Positions 46,573 through 56,472 of a DNA stretch of 64,000 bases are shown here, one piece after another. Position numbers and translations under genes: made by a program. Source of the stretch: Brevundimonas pishanensis (lineage in GTDB: Bacteria; Pseudomonadota; Alphaproteobacteria; Caulobacterales; Caulobacteraceae); assembly GCF_022750635.1 (NCBI RefSeq), contig NZ_JAJKBG010000001.1:620001-684000 (forward strand), read 5' to 3'. How positions within the stretch are numbered: the stretch's first letter is position 1; every line of letters starts with the position of its first letter. The notes below the pieces were generated by a model. The model ran no database searches, was not told where the DNA came from, and was given only the letters and a program-made list of their open reading frames with translations.

Positions 46573-48381
46573 TCAATCCTCGTCCATCTTGAGCGCGGCG
46601 ATGAAGGCCTCTTGCGGGATCTCCACCTTGCCGAACTGGCGCATGCGCTTCTTACCGGCCTTCTGCTTCTCGAGCAGTTTCTTCTTACGGGTGGCGTCGC
46701 CGCCGTAGCATTTCGAGGTCACGTCCTTACGCAGCGCGCGAACAGTTTCGCGGGCGATGATCTTGCCGCCGATCGCTGCCTGAATCGGAATGACGAACAT
46801 GTGCGGCGGGATCAGTTCCTTCATCTTCTCGACCATGCCACGACCACGCGTTTCGGCGCGTGCACGGTGAACCAGCATCGACAGGGCGTCAACCGGCTCG
46901 GCGTTGACGAGGATGCTCATCTTAACGAGGTCGCCTACCTTATAGTCGGTGATCTCGTAGTCGAACGAGGCATAGCCCTTCGAGATCGACTTCAGGCGGT
47001 CGTAGAAGTCGAACACCACTTCGTTCAGCGGCAGCTCATAGACGACCATGGCGCGCGAGCCGACGTAGGACAGCTCCAGCTGGTTGCCGCGACGGTCTTG
47101 GCACAGCTTGATCACGCCACCGAGGTATTCGTCCGGCGTCAGGATGGTGGCCTTGATCCACGGCTCGGCAATGGTCTCGATTTGCATGACGTCCGGCAGG
47201 TCAGCCGGGTTGTGCAGGTCGATCTCGGTGCCGTCGCGTAGGCCGATCTTGTAAACAACAGACGGGGCGGTCGCGATCAGGTCGAGGTTGAACTCGCGGC
47301 TCAGGCGCTCTTGGATGATTTCGAGGTGAAGCAGGCCAAGGAAGCCGCAGCGGAAGCCGAAGCCCAGAGCCGCCGAGGACTCCATCTCGTAGGTGAAGGA
47401 CGCGTCGTTCAGACGCAGCTTGCCGATGGCGGCGCGCAGGTCTTCAAAGTCTGCGGCGTCGACAGGGAACAGGCCGCAGAATACCACCGACTGGACTTCC
47501 TTAAAGCCCTTGAGCGGTTCAGCGGTCGGCTTCTTCTCGTCGGTGATGGTGTCGCCGACAGCGGCGTGCGCCACTTCTTTGATCTGTGCGGTGATGAAGC
47601 CGACTTCACCCGGACCAAGCGCCTCAACAGGGGTATTCTTGGGCAGGAAGACGCCAACGCGGTCGACCAGGTGGGTCGTGCCGTGTTGCATCATCTTGAC
47701 GCGCATACCGGCCTTCAACACGCCGTCGAAGACGCGGACCAGCAGCACAACGCCGAGATAGGGGTCGTACCACGCATCGACCAGCATGGCCTTCAGCGGA
47801 GCATTCGCATCGCCCTTGGGTGCCGGCAGGCGGGCGACGATACCTTCGAGCACGTCTTCGATGCCGATACCCGACTTGGCCGAGCATTCAATAGCGTCAG
47901 AAGCGTCCAGACCGATCACGTCCTCGATCTGGGCCTTAACGCGCTCGGGTTCGGCAGCGGGCAGGTCGATCTTGTTGAGGACCGGAACGATCTCGTGGTT
48001 GTTGTCGATAGCCTGATAAACGTTGGCCAGGGTCTGGGCTTCGACGCCTTGCGAGGCATCGACTACCAGCAGCGAGCCTTCACAGGCAGCCAGCGAGCGC
48101 GAGACTTCGTAGGCAAAATCGACGTGACCGGGCGTATCCATCAGGTTCAGGACGTAGGTTTCCCCGTCCTTGGCCTTATAATTCAGGCGCACGGTCTGCG
48201 CCTTGATGGTGATGCCGCGCTCCTTTTCGATGTCCATGTTGTCGAGCACTTGCTCGGACATCTCGCGCGCGGTCAGGCCGCCGGTAAACTGGATCAGGCG
48301 GTCAGACAGCGTCGATTTGCCGTGGTCGATGTGGGCGACTACGGAAAAATTCCGGATGCGTTCAATAGGAGGCGTCGTCAT
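46573..48381 (-). CDS. lepA: Elongation factor 4 (LepA), ribosomal back-translocase
   Basis: A 602-residue translational GTPase. The G1 motif is [14 protein letters not shown] (about 16-29), switch [10 protein letters not shown], and the NKID specificity motif (NKIDLPAA). The unique LepA C-terminal domain ends [20 protein letters not shown]. Length matches the family. It acts on ribosomes during stress or complex initiation events. It stands alone between two terminators or leaders. Confidence 0.97.
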   Translation of the reverse strand: MTTPPIERIRNFSVVAHIDHGKSTLSDRLIQFTGGLTAREMSEQVLDNMDIEKERGITIKAQTVRLNYKAKDGETYVLNLMDTPGHVDFAYEVSRSLAACEGSLLVVDASQGVEAQTLANVYQAIDNNHEIVPVLNKIDLPAAEPERVKAQIEDVIGLDASDAIECSAKSGIGIEDVLEGIVARLPAPKGDANAPLKAMLVDAWYDPYLGVVLLVRVFDGVLKAGMRVKMMQHGTTHLVDRVGVFLPKNTPVEALGPGEVGFITAQIKEVAHAAVGDTITDEKKPTAEPLKGFKEVQSVVFCGLFPVDAADFEDLRAAIGKLRLNDASFTYEMESSAALGFGFRCGFLGLLHLEIIQERLSREFNLDLIATAPSVVYKIGLRDGTEIDLHNPADLPDVMQIETIAEPWIKATILTPDEYLGGVIKLCQDRRGNQLELSYVGSRAMVVYELPLNEVVFDFYDRLKSISKGYASFDYEITDYKVGDLVKMSILVNAEPVDALSMLVHRARAETRGRGMVEKMKELIPPHMFVIPIQAAIGGKIIARETVRALRKDVTSKCYGGDATRKKKLLEKQKAGKKRMRQFGKVEIPQEAFIAALKMDED

Positions 48382-48544
48382 AGAGCGGCGCTTAGCATCG
48401 CCAGCGCCTAAAGGCTACTTCCACGATCATTGGCCGGGGGATCACGGTATCCAAACCTAGCGAATCCGGCGTTCACCAAACCTGATAACTCCAAATTAAG
48501 CTCGCTGCGCCCTACTGTAACGCTGTTATTTGGAGTTTCCCCCC

Positions 48545-48961
48545 ATGCTTCGAATAGTTCCCGGCAAACGTCGGTCGCGCCGCGGCTCCGTTGCTGTTGA
48601 ATTTGCTCTTGTTTCCCCGATCCTCATTTTGATGTTGATCGGCATGATCGTCTATGGCGGCTGGTTCTGGCTGGCTCACTCGGTCCAGTCTCTGGCCTAT
48701 GAATCCGCACGGGCTTCGCTCGGCGGCCTTGATGCAGCGGAGCGGCGCCAGCTGGCGCTCGATTTCGTTGCCGCGCGTGGTCCACAAATAGGTGTGCCTG
48801 TCTCCGCCTCCAGCGTAGCTGTCACCAGCGACAATCAGGTGGTGCAGGTCAGCATCAACTATGACGTCAGCAACCATCCCATTATGGCCCTGCGTGCGCT
48901 GACGGTCGCGCCGCCCCAGAATATCAACCGCGAAGCTGTGGTGCGTCTGGGAGGCTACTAA
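48545..48961 (+). CDS. TadE-like pseudopilin/pilus assembly protein
   Basis: A 138-residue TadE-domain protein. ATG 48545 has GGAG 9 bases upstream; the extension to 48530 would start at TTG. The N-terminus is the diagnostic RRGSVAVEFALVSPILILMLIGMIVYGG: a basic lead, Glu at the fifth position of the processed pseudopilin-like helix, then hydrophobic residues. Such proteins are minor components of Tad pili matured by prepilin peptidase. Coupled by TAATG to the TadG-like gene. Confidence 0.86.
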   Translation: MLRIVPGKRRSRRGSVAVEFALVSPILILMLIGMIVYGGWFWLAHSVQSLAYESARASLGGLDAAERRQLALDFVAARGPQIGVPVSASSVAVTSDNQVVQVSINYDVSNHPIMALRALTVAPPQNINREAVVRLGGY

Positions 48962-50601
48962 TGTGGCTTTCCCGCCTTAAGCCGGAGATATTCGCCAAGG
49001 ATCAGGAAGGCGGCGTGGCGATTATAGTCGCCGCGGCGTCCGTGCTGATCGTCATTCTGGCTGCGTTGGCGGTTGATCTGGGCTCGATCGTGCTTAAGGC
49101 GCGGACGGTTCAGGGCGCGGCAGATCTGGCCTCATTGGCCGCAGCGCGCTATCTGCCCAAGGCGCAGGCCGCCGCGACTGCGACCGCCAAGGCCAACCTA
49201 GGCAACGACATTACGGTCCAGACGACGGTCGGTGTTTATGTCGGTGATCCGAACATCAAACCCGATCTGCGTTTCACCGCAGGCGGTACATCGCCCAATG
49301 CGGCTCGCGTCGTCATCAACGACCGTGCGAAACTGTACTTCGCCCGCATCATGGGCTTCCATTCCGCCCCAATCACCCGCCAGTCGACAGCAGCCCTGCC
49401 TGGCTCCAAGCCTTCGGCGGTCTTCTCTATCGGCTCGAGATTGCTGAGCCTGAACCGCGGGATTTTGAACTCGGTCCTGACGGGACTTTTGGGCTCGAAC
49501 ATCAATCTGAACGTCATGGATTACAACCGTCTCGTCGGGGCGGATGTGAACCTGCTCCAGTTCGTCGACGCTCTGGCGGTAAAGCTGGGCGTTGAAGCTG
49601 GCGACTATGATGCGCTGCTGGCGCACAATGTGACGACGGGGCAGTTGCTGGATGTGCTCCGCGTCGTTGCCGATGATGATGACAAGGCCGTTCTGGGATC
49701 GATTACCGGTGCGCGGCTGAGTGTTCCAATCAAGGTCTCGGACATTCTGGGCGTCGATGTGGATGCACGCGATGGTCTGCGGCGCGCCTTGAATGTCGAT
49801 GTGTCGGCGCTGGATATTCTGATGGCGGGGCTGGAGACGGCCAATGGCAACCGACAACTGGCGCTCAACTCCGACGTCAACGCCATCTTGGCGGATGTGA
49901 AGGTCAAGGTCGCGATAGGCGAGCGCCCCAACCAGTCCGCATGGATCACGGTATCATCGGGCCAGACCCCGATCATTCGCACCGCCCAAACGCGCGTTTT
50001 CGTTCAGGCCAAGACCAAGAACCTTGTGCCCGAACTGTTGGCGGCCGACCTGCAGCTGTTTGCCGAAGTCGCTTCTGCCGAGGCGAAGATCGCAGACATC
50101 CGGTGCAGCGCGACCAATCGCGTTGACGTGGACGCCCGTCCAGGTCTGCTGCGGGTGACCGTCGGCAATGTGACCAATCCGGGTGACTTCAGCGACTTCA
50201 AACGCCCCATCTACACCGATGATCTGACCATCGCCGAAGTCCTTCTCCTGCCGCTGAAGATTTATGCCAACGTCGAGAGCAAGGACCGGACGTGGCAGAG
50301 GCTACAGTTCAATGCGACCGAAATCGCGAAGCACACGCCCAAAACAGTTCGGGCCAAAGAGATAGTCGGTAGCCTACTGAACAATCTGACCAGCCAGTTG
50401 AAGATCAGCTTCCTCGGCCTGCAACTGGACTGGATTGTGAAGCTGCTGACGCCGCTGCTGACGCCGATCGGCTATCTGCTGGATGCGATCCTGAACCCGC
50501 TGTTGAGGGTTTTGGGGATCGGTCTGGGTGAAGCGGACGTGCGCGTGCTGGGCGTAAACTGCCCCGGTGGCGTGGGCGGCATTCCCTATCTGGTAGGGTA
50601 A
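48961..50601 (+). CDS. TadG-like pilus-associated protein
   Basis: A 546-residue protein with an N-terminal TadE/G-like helix (EGGVAIIVAAASVLIVILAALAVDLGSIVLKARTVQGAADLASLAAARYLP, about 16-66), as in TadG. The long periplasmic part is beta/alpha with many Val and Asp residues and no von Willebrand MIDAS motif that I can see, unlike classical TadG. Two cysteines are near DIRCSATN and GVNCPGG. A hydrophobic C-terminal stretch (about 485-530) may insert in a membrane. Forms a two-gene unit with the TadE-like gene. Confidence 0.8.
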   Translation: MWLSRLKPEIFAKDQEGGVAIIVAAASVLIVILAALAVDLGSIVLKARTVQGAADLASLAAARYLPKAQAAATATAKANLGNDITVQTTVGVYVGDPNIKPDLRFTAGGTSPNAARVVINDRAKLYFARIMGFHSAPITRQSTAALPGSKPSAVFSIGSRLLSLNRGILNSVLTGLLGSNINLNVMDYNRLVGADVNLLQFVDALAVKLGVEAGDYDALLAHNVTTGQLLDVLRVVADDDDKAVLGSITGARLSVPIKVSDILGVDVDARDGLRRALNVDVSALDILMAGLETANGNRQLALNSDVNAILADVKVKVAIGERPNQSAWITVSSGQTPIIRTAQTRVFVQAKTKNLVPELLAADLQLFAEVASAEAKIADIRCSATNRVDVDARPGLLRVTVGNVTNPGDFSDFKRPIYTDDLTIAEVLLLPLKIYANVESKDRTWQRLQFNATEIAKHTPKTVRAKEIVGSLLNNLTSQLKISFLGLQLDWIVKLLTPLLTPIGYLLDAILNPLLRVLGIGLGEADVRVLGVNCPGGVGGIPYLVG

Positions 50602-50602
50602 T

Positions 50603-50634
50603 AAAAAAGGCGCGGGATCATCCCGCGCCTTTTT
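50603..50634. terminator. Bidirectional terminator
   Basis: GGCGCGGGA (50609-50617) pairs with TCCCGCGCC (50621-50629) over a 3-base loop, with A-run before and T-run after. It separates the TadG-like gene and the convergent M23 gene. Confidence 0.92.
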
Positions 50635-50653
50635 CAATTCTATCTCGCTAAAA

Positions 50654-52009
50654 TCAGGCGGTGATCTTGCGAAGGCCGTCTTCGTTCGCTTGCTGCACAA
50701 CCGGACGGGTGTGGCCGCCGGCAGCGATGATGCGATCAATGCGGGCTTTTTCAGCGCGGAAGGCTGCCAGTTCGGCACCCGACAGGATCGTACCTTCTTG
50801 GGTACGGACGCTGTTCGGATTGATGCGCTGGCCGTTGCGCCACATTTCATAGTGCAGGTGCGGGCCGGTCGAGTTGCCGGTGTTACCGACGTAACCGATC
50901 ACTTGACCTTGGCTGACGCGCTGACCGGCGCGAATGCCCGAGGCGTAACGCGAAAGGTGGGCGTAGCCGGTTTCCAGACCGTTCGAGTGACGAACGCGGA
51001 TCCAGTTGCCGTAGCCGCCCCAGCGACGGGCTTCGACGACGACGCCGTCAGCCGGTGCGATGATCGGCGTGCCGGTCGCGGCCGAGAAGTCGGTGCCCTG
51101 GTGCATCTTGCGATAGCCCGAGATCGGGTGGACGCGGACGCCATAGTTGGAGCTGACACGACGGAAGCTTTGCAGCGGCGTACGCATCATGACCGAGCGC
51201 ACGTTCTTACCGGTGCTGTCGAAATACTCGACCTTGTTCGAACCCGGGCGCTGGAAGCGGTAGAAGACGTGGCCCTTGAGCTCTGCATAAAGCAGGTCGC
51301 CGGTCTCGATGGTGCGGCCCGACTCCGTGACCGAGCGGTCAAAGACGAGGGTGAACTCGTCGGCGGCGCGAACGTCGCGCTGCATGTCGAACTTGTGGGC
51401 GAACAGTTGGCTGGCGCGGCGTACCACAGCGGTGGTGGCGCCCAGTTCGCGAGCCGAAGCCGACAGCGAACCTTGAACCTTGTCGCGGGCGACGACAGTT
51501 TCCTGCGTCACCTTTTCGTCCAGCGAGCGCAGTTTCAGCGCGCCGTCAAAGCTGCGCGAAACGGTAAGCTGGCTGGCAGGGCCGGTCCGCATGGTCAGGC
51601 CGATGAGGCGGGCCTCGCCCACGCCACCGCGCGGACGGGACACTGCGGTCTCGAACTTGGCACCGGCGCGAATGTCTTTGAGGTCGAAAGCGCTGGCGAT
51701 CGTAGCGGCAACAGCGCTGGCATCGTCGGCGGCTACACCCGAGCGGCGAATGGCCTGCTCGAAAGTTTCACCACGACGGATTTGAACCGGAACCGCCTCG
51801 GGGGCGTTAAGACCGGCAGGAGCCGCAGCGGCCGCATAGGCCTGCGTTTCCAGATAGGCAGTTTGCTGAGGGGTCAGAACCGGCAGTTCCTGGACCTCTG
51901 ACGCGGCGAAGGGTTTGCCCGCAACCAAGGCGATGCCAATGGCTGCCACTGTGGTGAGCATGTGAGGGGCAAGCCGCAACGGTTGGCGGCGAGGATCGAA
52001 CTGGGCCAT
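50654..52009 (-). CDS. M23-family peptidoglycan endopeptidase
   Basis: A 451-residue LytM-domain protein from ATG 52009. A hydrophobic segment near residues 18-38 anchors or exports it. An N-terminal domain (about 60-290, including GETFEQAIRRSGVAADDASAV) resembles the LysM-like/Csd3-type extension. The catalytic domain keeps all zinc residues: HQGTDF, then HSNGLETGYAHLS and GPHLHYEMW (HxH). It should cleave peptide cross-links in the periplasm during growth or division. An intact HxxxD and HxH set argues that it is active rather than an EnvC-type regulator. Confidence 0.92.
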   Translation of the reverse strand: MAQFDPRRQPLRLAPHMLTTVAAIGIALVAGKPFAASEVQELPVLTPQQTAYLETQAYAAAAAPAGLNAPEAVPVQIRRGETFEQAIRRSGVAADDASAVAATIASAFDLKDIRAGAKFETAVSRPRGGVGEARLIGLTMRTGPASQLTVSRSFDGALKLRSLDEKVTQETVVARDKVQGSLSASARELGATTAVVRRASQLFAHKFDMQRDVRAADEFTLVFDRSVTESGRTIETGDLLYAELKGHVFYRFQRPGSNKVEYFDSTGKNVRSVMMRTPLQSFRRVSSNYGVRVHPISGYRKMHQGTDFSAATGTPIIAPADGVVVEARRWGGYGNWIRVRHSNGLETGYAHLSRYASGIRAGQRVSQGQVIGYVGNTGNSTGPHLHYEMWRNGQRINPNSVRTQEGTILSGAELAAFRAEKARIDRIIAAGGHTRPVVQQANEDGLRKITA

Positions 52010-52385
52010 TTTTCCCCGGTATTCGACGACGCAAATTGCGCCCAACGAAATCTGGTTCCCGTCTCCTTCCCGAGAGACGTGAAGCGGACTTTATAGACCG
52101 ACTGTCTCAGGATGGGAAGCGACGATTGTTACATTCAGTTAACAAGCGTTCTGCTCGTTTCGATTTGGTTCCTTTCTACGAGTCTTTTGGCCGAAATTAG
52201 ACGATACGATCAAAGTCGGAACAGGTAACATATCGCCAACCGCCATCTGGAACGGCCTGTCATGACTTATTGGTGCCTACATTAAATGAGTAAGCCGAAC
52301 CGGTCGTTAACGTCGGAGGAATGAACTTCGGGCGTACTTGAGATTTGTTTGTCCCGGTGGTTCTGGGTCGTTAGAAGTCAGCGCT
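52010..52385. other. 376-bp divergent intergenic region between M23 and ydbH genes
   Basis: The region is more AT-rich than the flanks and should hold both divergent promoters. A six-codon ORF (MNFGRT) at 52321-52341 has a strong GGAGGA directly before its ATG and ends at TGA overlapping an in-frame TTG of the ydbH frame. No RNA gene or palindrome of note is seen elsewhere in it. Confidence 0.5.
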
Positions 52386-55300
52386 GTGAGTGATCAAATT
52401 CCTGAACAAACCTCAGAGCCGGCTTCTAAAGACGGGTCCGTAAAGGCCGTCGGTAAATCTCGTCTGCCCGGTCGTATCGGTACGGGACTGACGATCGGCG
52501 GTCTGGTCGTGGCCTTGGGCCTGGGCGGACTTTACATTGGCCGCCGTGCCGTGGCCGAAGAAGTGCTTGTCGGATGGCTGCACCGCCGCGGTATCGCCGC
52601 CGACGTCGAAGTCCAGCGTATCGAATGGGACGGTTTCACCGGGCGCATCACTGTCGGCGATCCGGAAAACCCCGACGTGCGCGTCGAGCGTGTCGAGGTT
52701 GATTACCTGATCGGCATGCCGTGGATGGCTGGCGGCCTTGGCGTGACGCCGCGTCGCGTGCTTCTGGATCGGCCGGTCATAAAGGCGGAGTGGACAGGAA
52801 AGAAGGTCTCATTCGGCTCGCTTGATCCACTGATCGAAGAGTTCACCTCTCGCCCGCCGGGACCCAAAAAGCCGGGGCCACTGATTATCGTCAATCAGGG
52901 CACAGCTTTGCTGACGACGCCGTATGGCGCGATCACCGCGACCGCAGACGCGCGCGTCAACGACGAACGACTGGAGTGGCTGAAGGCGTCCCTGAACCCT
53001 GCCGATCTGAAGCTCAATGACCTCGAAGCCAAGGGACTGGACGCGCGCATCGAAGCGCGCGGTGGTCGCGACAGCCTCGACTTCACCCTGGTGTCGTCGG
53101 CGCGCTCGCTACAGGCGTCAGGCACAACCGGCGAGAAGGTCAGTCTCGATCTCAAGGGACAGCTTCCCTATCCGCGCAAAGGCGAAGCCAAGGCGGTCGG
53201 CACCGTGACCCTCGACGCCAAAGCCAATGTGGAGCGGATTGCGGGCGACCAGATCGCCGGTCGCGGCGTCAATGCCACTCTGGGATGGAAGGGCCAGCTT
53301 GATGGGTGGATCGACGCCTTCACCCTCAATGGTCAAGGCTCTCTCAAGGCGACCGCCGATTCCCTTGCGAGCGGGGACCAACAGCTGACGGCTGCGACGC
53401 TCATCGCCGACAGTGTGGCCGGTGCCTTTTCGCGCGGACAGCCGGGTCAGAGCGATAGCCGCCTGAACTGGCGTCTCGAAGGTCCGACACGCCTGCGAGC
53501 AGCCAGCCTGCGTAGCGGGCAGACGGTGGTGCGTCAGGCCGACCTTTCGTCCGGACGTCTTCTGGCTGGCGGCGATGGCAAGCTGTTCGAAGCGCAAGGA
53601 CCGCTGACACTGGCCGCGCAGACGCTGGATTCCGGTGACCTGAAACTTCGGGACGTGCGGGGCCAGTTCCGTCTGGACGCAGTGCGCGGATTGGCAACCC
53701 GAGTCGCGCTTCAAGGTGGGTTGGCGGCCAACGGCCAGTTCATGGGGCTGGGTGATGTCACGCGAGAGGATGCGCCGCAGATGGCGCGCCTGAAACAGGC
53801 TGCTCGCAACTTCCGCTTCTCCGCCCCGAACCTGACATTTGCCCAGACTAATCGCGGGAACGCGCTGCAACTGACCGCCCCCGCACAGGTTGTTTCGGCC
53901 AATGGTGCGCGACTGACGTTCCAGCCCAAGGACGGGCCTCTGCTGCAACTGGCGGGCGGGGCACCGCACGGTTCGGCGCGCCTGACGCTGGAGGGCGAGG
54001 GTTTCCCGAAGCTCAATGTCGATGTCAGCCAATGGCAGATGGCTGATGGCGGCTTTAGCGCCCGTCTCAGGGGGGACGGCGCGCTGGACTTTGATCCTGT
54101 CAGCGGCATCGCTCTGAAAACCGCCGGACGTCTTCGGGTGCGCAATGGCACCACCGACTATACCGCCGATGGCTGCGCCGATCTCCGCGCCGCGTCGGTC
54201 GATATTGGCGAGAACGATCTGAAGCGTATTCAGGGCCAACTCTGCGCAGCAGGCCAGCCGCTGTTCACGATGCGTCAGGGGCAATGGCAACTGGCGGGTC
54301 GCCTGCAGCAAACGCAGCTGGCCGCACCCTTTGCCGGTATTGATCTGGACAACGGACGAGGCCGCCTTGTTGTAGCCGGCCGTCAGGGACAGACCACGCT
54401 ACGCCTTACCGGCATCGAAGCAACGCTGGCCGACATTGTGGCCGATAGCGACGCACAGGCCCGATTCAATCCCGCGCTGGCCAAGGGTGAGGTCGTACTG
54501 GCCAATGGCATCTGGAGTGGGAATCTGGCGCTGAGCCGCGAGGGGTATCACGTCGCAGACCTTGTGCTGGACCACCGCGTGGCCTCCGGCGAAGGCGGCT
54601 TGAGAGTCCATACCGGGCCATTGGACTTCACCGCGGGTGGTCTGCAACCCACCAGCCTCAGCCCGATGCTCTCGGATTTTGTCGGCAGTCCCGCGACGGG
54701 CCGTATCAATCTATCGGGACAGTTCCGGTGGAACCCGCAAGGGGCCACAAGCGACGGCAAGTTGTATGTCGAAGGCATGACCTTTGACACCCCTATGGGG
54801 CAGGTATCGGATCTGTCCGGACAGGTGGCTTTCACCGATCTTTTGAACATGACCATGGCCGAGGATGCGGTGTTCACCGCACGCAGGCTGGATGCCTTCC
54901 TGCCTGTCGAGAACCTGAACTTGCGGGCGCGTACGCGCGACCGTGCCTTGGTGCTGAGCGAGGCGGCGGTTTCGATTGGCGGTGGCCGTGTGCGCGCTAG
55001 TTCGGTGGTTATCCCGTTTGCCCGCGGACAGGACGTGACCGGCGTCATGCATCTGGAAAACCTGCAGGTGAACGATCTGTTGGCCGCAGCGAACCTGCGC
55101 GACAAGGCTTCCTTCCAGGCAGCGCTGACGGGCGATATCGGCTTCCGCTATAATGAGAAGCTGGGTTGGCAGATTGAATCGGGAGAACTGACCTCTAACG
55201 AGGGACGCCTGGAGATCGACCCTGATGTGCTGACCGGCATGTCGGCGGGGGGGGGAGAACTGACGACGGACGTGCCTGCTACGGTCGAACTGCCGCCGAA

Positions 55301-55658
55301 TGCGATGCAGGATCTCGCTTATCAGGCACTGGAAAACTTGGCCATCGACTCCCTGAAGGCCGAGGTGCAGTCCCAGCCCGGTGGGCGTCTGGGCATCAAA
55401 TTCGTCATCGACGGCCGCCACGATCCCGCCGTTCGCAAAGAGCTGCGCGTGTCGTTGTTTGACCTGCTGCGCGGCGACTTCATGAAGAAGCGTCTGGATC
55501 TGCCGTCCGGTACGCCGGTTATCCTGACACTGAACACAAGTTGGAATGCCAATGAGCTGGCGACCGAAATCTTCAACGTCATGAGACGTCGCTTCGAGGA
55601 CCAGCAGGCATCCGCCCCGCCCGCCATCACGGTGACCTCGCCCGATGGAACCCCTTAA
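52386..55658 (+). CDS. ydbH: YdbH-family AsmA-like intermembrane lipid transport protein
   Basis: A 1090-residue protein. The likely start is GTG 52386; a TTG at 52338 would add 16 residues. A basic lead precedes one membrane helix (about 35-57), then a very long repetitive beta chain follows, with the YdbH C-terminal module from about 730 (GEGGLRVHTGPLDFTAGG, VTGVMHLENLQVNDLLAAANL, IGFRYNEKLGWQIESGELTSNEGRLEI). YdbH, TamB and YhdP form bridge-like grooves moving phospholipids to the outer membrane in E. coli. The next two genes are YnbE- and YdbL-like, as in that operon, which strongly supports the call. Confidence 0.88.
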   Translation: MSDQIPEQTSEPASKDGSVKAVGKSRLPGRIGTGLTIGGLVVALGLGGLYIGRRAVAEEVLVGWLHRRGIAADVEVQRIEWDGFTGRITVGDPENPDVRVERVEVDYLIGMPWMAGGLGVTPRRVLLDRPVIKAEWTGKKVSFGSLDPLIEEFTSRPPGPKKPGPLIIVNQGTALLTTPYGAITATADARVNDERLEWLKASLNPADLKLNDLEAKGLDARIEARGGRDSLDFTLVSSARSLQASGTTGEKVSLDLKGQLPYPRKGEAKAVGTVTLDAKANVERIAGDQIAGRGVNATLGWKGQLDGWIDAFTLNGQGSLKATADSLASGDQQLTAATLIADSVAGAFSRGQPGQSDSRLNWRLEGPTRLRAASLRSGQTVVRQADLSSGRLLAGGDGKLFEAQGPLTLAAQTLDSGDLKLRDVRGQFRLDAVRGLATRVALQGGLAANGQFMGLGDVTREDAPQMARLKQAARNFRFSAPNLTFAQTNRGNALQLTAPAQVVSANGARLTFQPKDGPLLQLAGGAPHGSARLTLEGEGFPKLNVDVSQWQMADGGFSARLRGDGALDFDPVSGIALKTAGRLRVRNGTTDYTADGCADLRAASVDIGENDLKRIQGQLCAAGQPLFTMRQGQWQLAGRLQQTQLAAPFAGIDLDNGRGRLVVAGRQGQTTLRLTGIEATLADIVADSDAQARFNPALAKGEVVLANGIWSGNLALSREGYHVADLVLDHRVASGEGGLRVHTGPLDFTAGGLQPTSLSPMLSDFVGSPATGRINLSGQFRWNPQGATSDGKLYVEGMTFDTPMGQVSDLSGQVAFTDLLNMTMAEDAVFTARRLDAFLPVENLNLRARTRDRALVLSEAAVSIGGGRVRASSVVIPFARGQDVTGVMHLENLQVNDLLAAANLRDKASFQAALTGDIGFRYNEKLGWQIESGELTSNEGRLEIDPDVLTGMSAGGGELTTDVPATVELPPNAMQDLAYQALENLAIDSLKAEVQSQPGGRLGIKFVIDGRHDPAVRKELRVSLFDLLRGDFMKKRLDLPSGTPVILTLNTSWNANELATEIFNVMRRRFEDQQASAPPAITVTSPDGTP

Positions 55659-55743
55659 GCACGCTGGCGATTTCATTCACCAGCCATTCAGGCGTAAGGT
55701 GGCTCTATCACCTCACGCGCACGGATAAACCGGAGACTACGCA

Positions 55744-55935
55744 ATGTTGGATAAACGCCAGTTCACCGCCCTCGCCCTATCCGGGGCTGTGGTTGGTGTT
55801 GCCGCCTGTGCGCCGACGGTGAAGGTTGCTTTCGACAAGCCGCTTGAGATCAACGCCAATCTCAACGCGAACATCCACATCAAGCTGGACGCCGAGCTTC
55901 AGAAGCTGCTCCAGCAAAACCCGAACCTGTTCTAA
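55744..55935 (+). CDS. ynbE: YnbE-family small outer-membrane lipoprotein
   Basis: A 63-residue lipoprotein with AAC lipobox at Cys22 after a TAT-less hydrophobic lead (FTALALSGAVVGVAA). The mature part contains the YnbE core: VKVAFDKPLEINANLNANIHIKLDAEL. In E. coli, YnbE at the outer membrane stacks end-to-end on YdbH to complete the lipid bridge. It sits 85 bases after ydbH and 16 bases before ydbL. Confidence 0.92.
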   Translation: MLDKRQFTALALSGAVVGVAACAPTVKVAFDKPLEINANLNANIHIKLDAELQKLLQQNPNLF

Positions 55936-55951
55936 TAGGAGGCATAGAATA

Positions 55952-56308
55952 ATGGCCTACCGCAAACTTTTCATCGCTGTCGCTGCAGCTGCCGCATTGG
56001 GCGTTGCCGGTGGCGTAATGGCGCAGACCGCTGGCCAGAAAGCTCTGGTCGATGCTGCCAAGGCCGAGGGCAAGGTCGGTGAGCAAGCTGACGGCTATCT
56101 GGGCATTCGCACTTCGGTCGAGCCGGATACCCGCGCAGCCGTAGAGGCCGTCAACAGCGGTCGCCGCCAAGTGTACTCACGCGGTGCTGCCGAGGCTGGC
56201 ACCACGGTCGAGGTGGCTGCTACCCGCATGTTCGAGACGCAGCTTCTGCCGCGTATTTCCTCGGGCCAGTGGTACCGCAACGCCCAAGGGCAGTGGGTCC
56301 AGAAGTAA
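55952..56308 (+). CDS. ydbL: YdbL-family periplasmic protein (DUF1318)
   Basis: A 118-residue secreted protein with signal peptide cleaved near VMA|QTAGQ. The DUF1318 body contains KAEGKVGEQADGYLGI and ends with SGQWYRNAQGQWVQK. In E. coli, YdbL modulates the YdbH-YnbE interaction as a periplasmic chaperone-like partner. A TAGGAGG ribosome site precedes ATG 55952. It completes the three-gene unit and is followed by a strong terminator. Confidence 0.9.
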   Translation: MAYRKLFIAVAAAAALGVAGGVMAQTAGQKALVDAAKAEGKVGEQADGYLGIRTSVEPDTRAAVEAVNSGRRQVYSRGAAEAGTTVEVAATRMFETQLLPRISSGQWYRNAQGQWVQK

Positions 56309-56336
56309 GTCTTCTGTCTTTGCGCTAAAATATCGG

Positions 56337-56370
56337 ATGGCCGGTCTCTGGAACAGGGACCGGCCATTTT
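56337..56370 (+). terminator. Terminator of the ydbH-ynbE-ydbL operon
   Basis: ATGGCCGGTC (56337-56346) pairs with GACCGGCCAT (56358-56367), with CTG/CAG extending the stem inside, then TTTT. It closes the lipid-transport operon. Confidence 0.85.
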
Positions 56371-56472
56371 GCATTCAGAAACAGGACGGTGCGATACATT
56401 CGGGTGAAGATGTATGGTGCCGATGAGCGGGGCATCGTCACTGTTGCACCACCTGTGAACGGGAGAGGCGCT

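Noticed and set aside
45583..47241. 552-residue plus-strand frame spanning the FUSC gene, terminator and lepA end
   Set aside because: It crosses a strong terminator and two real genes in wrong frames; no family signal.
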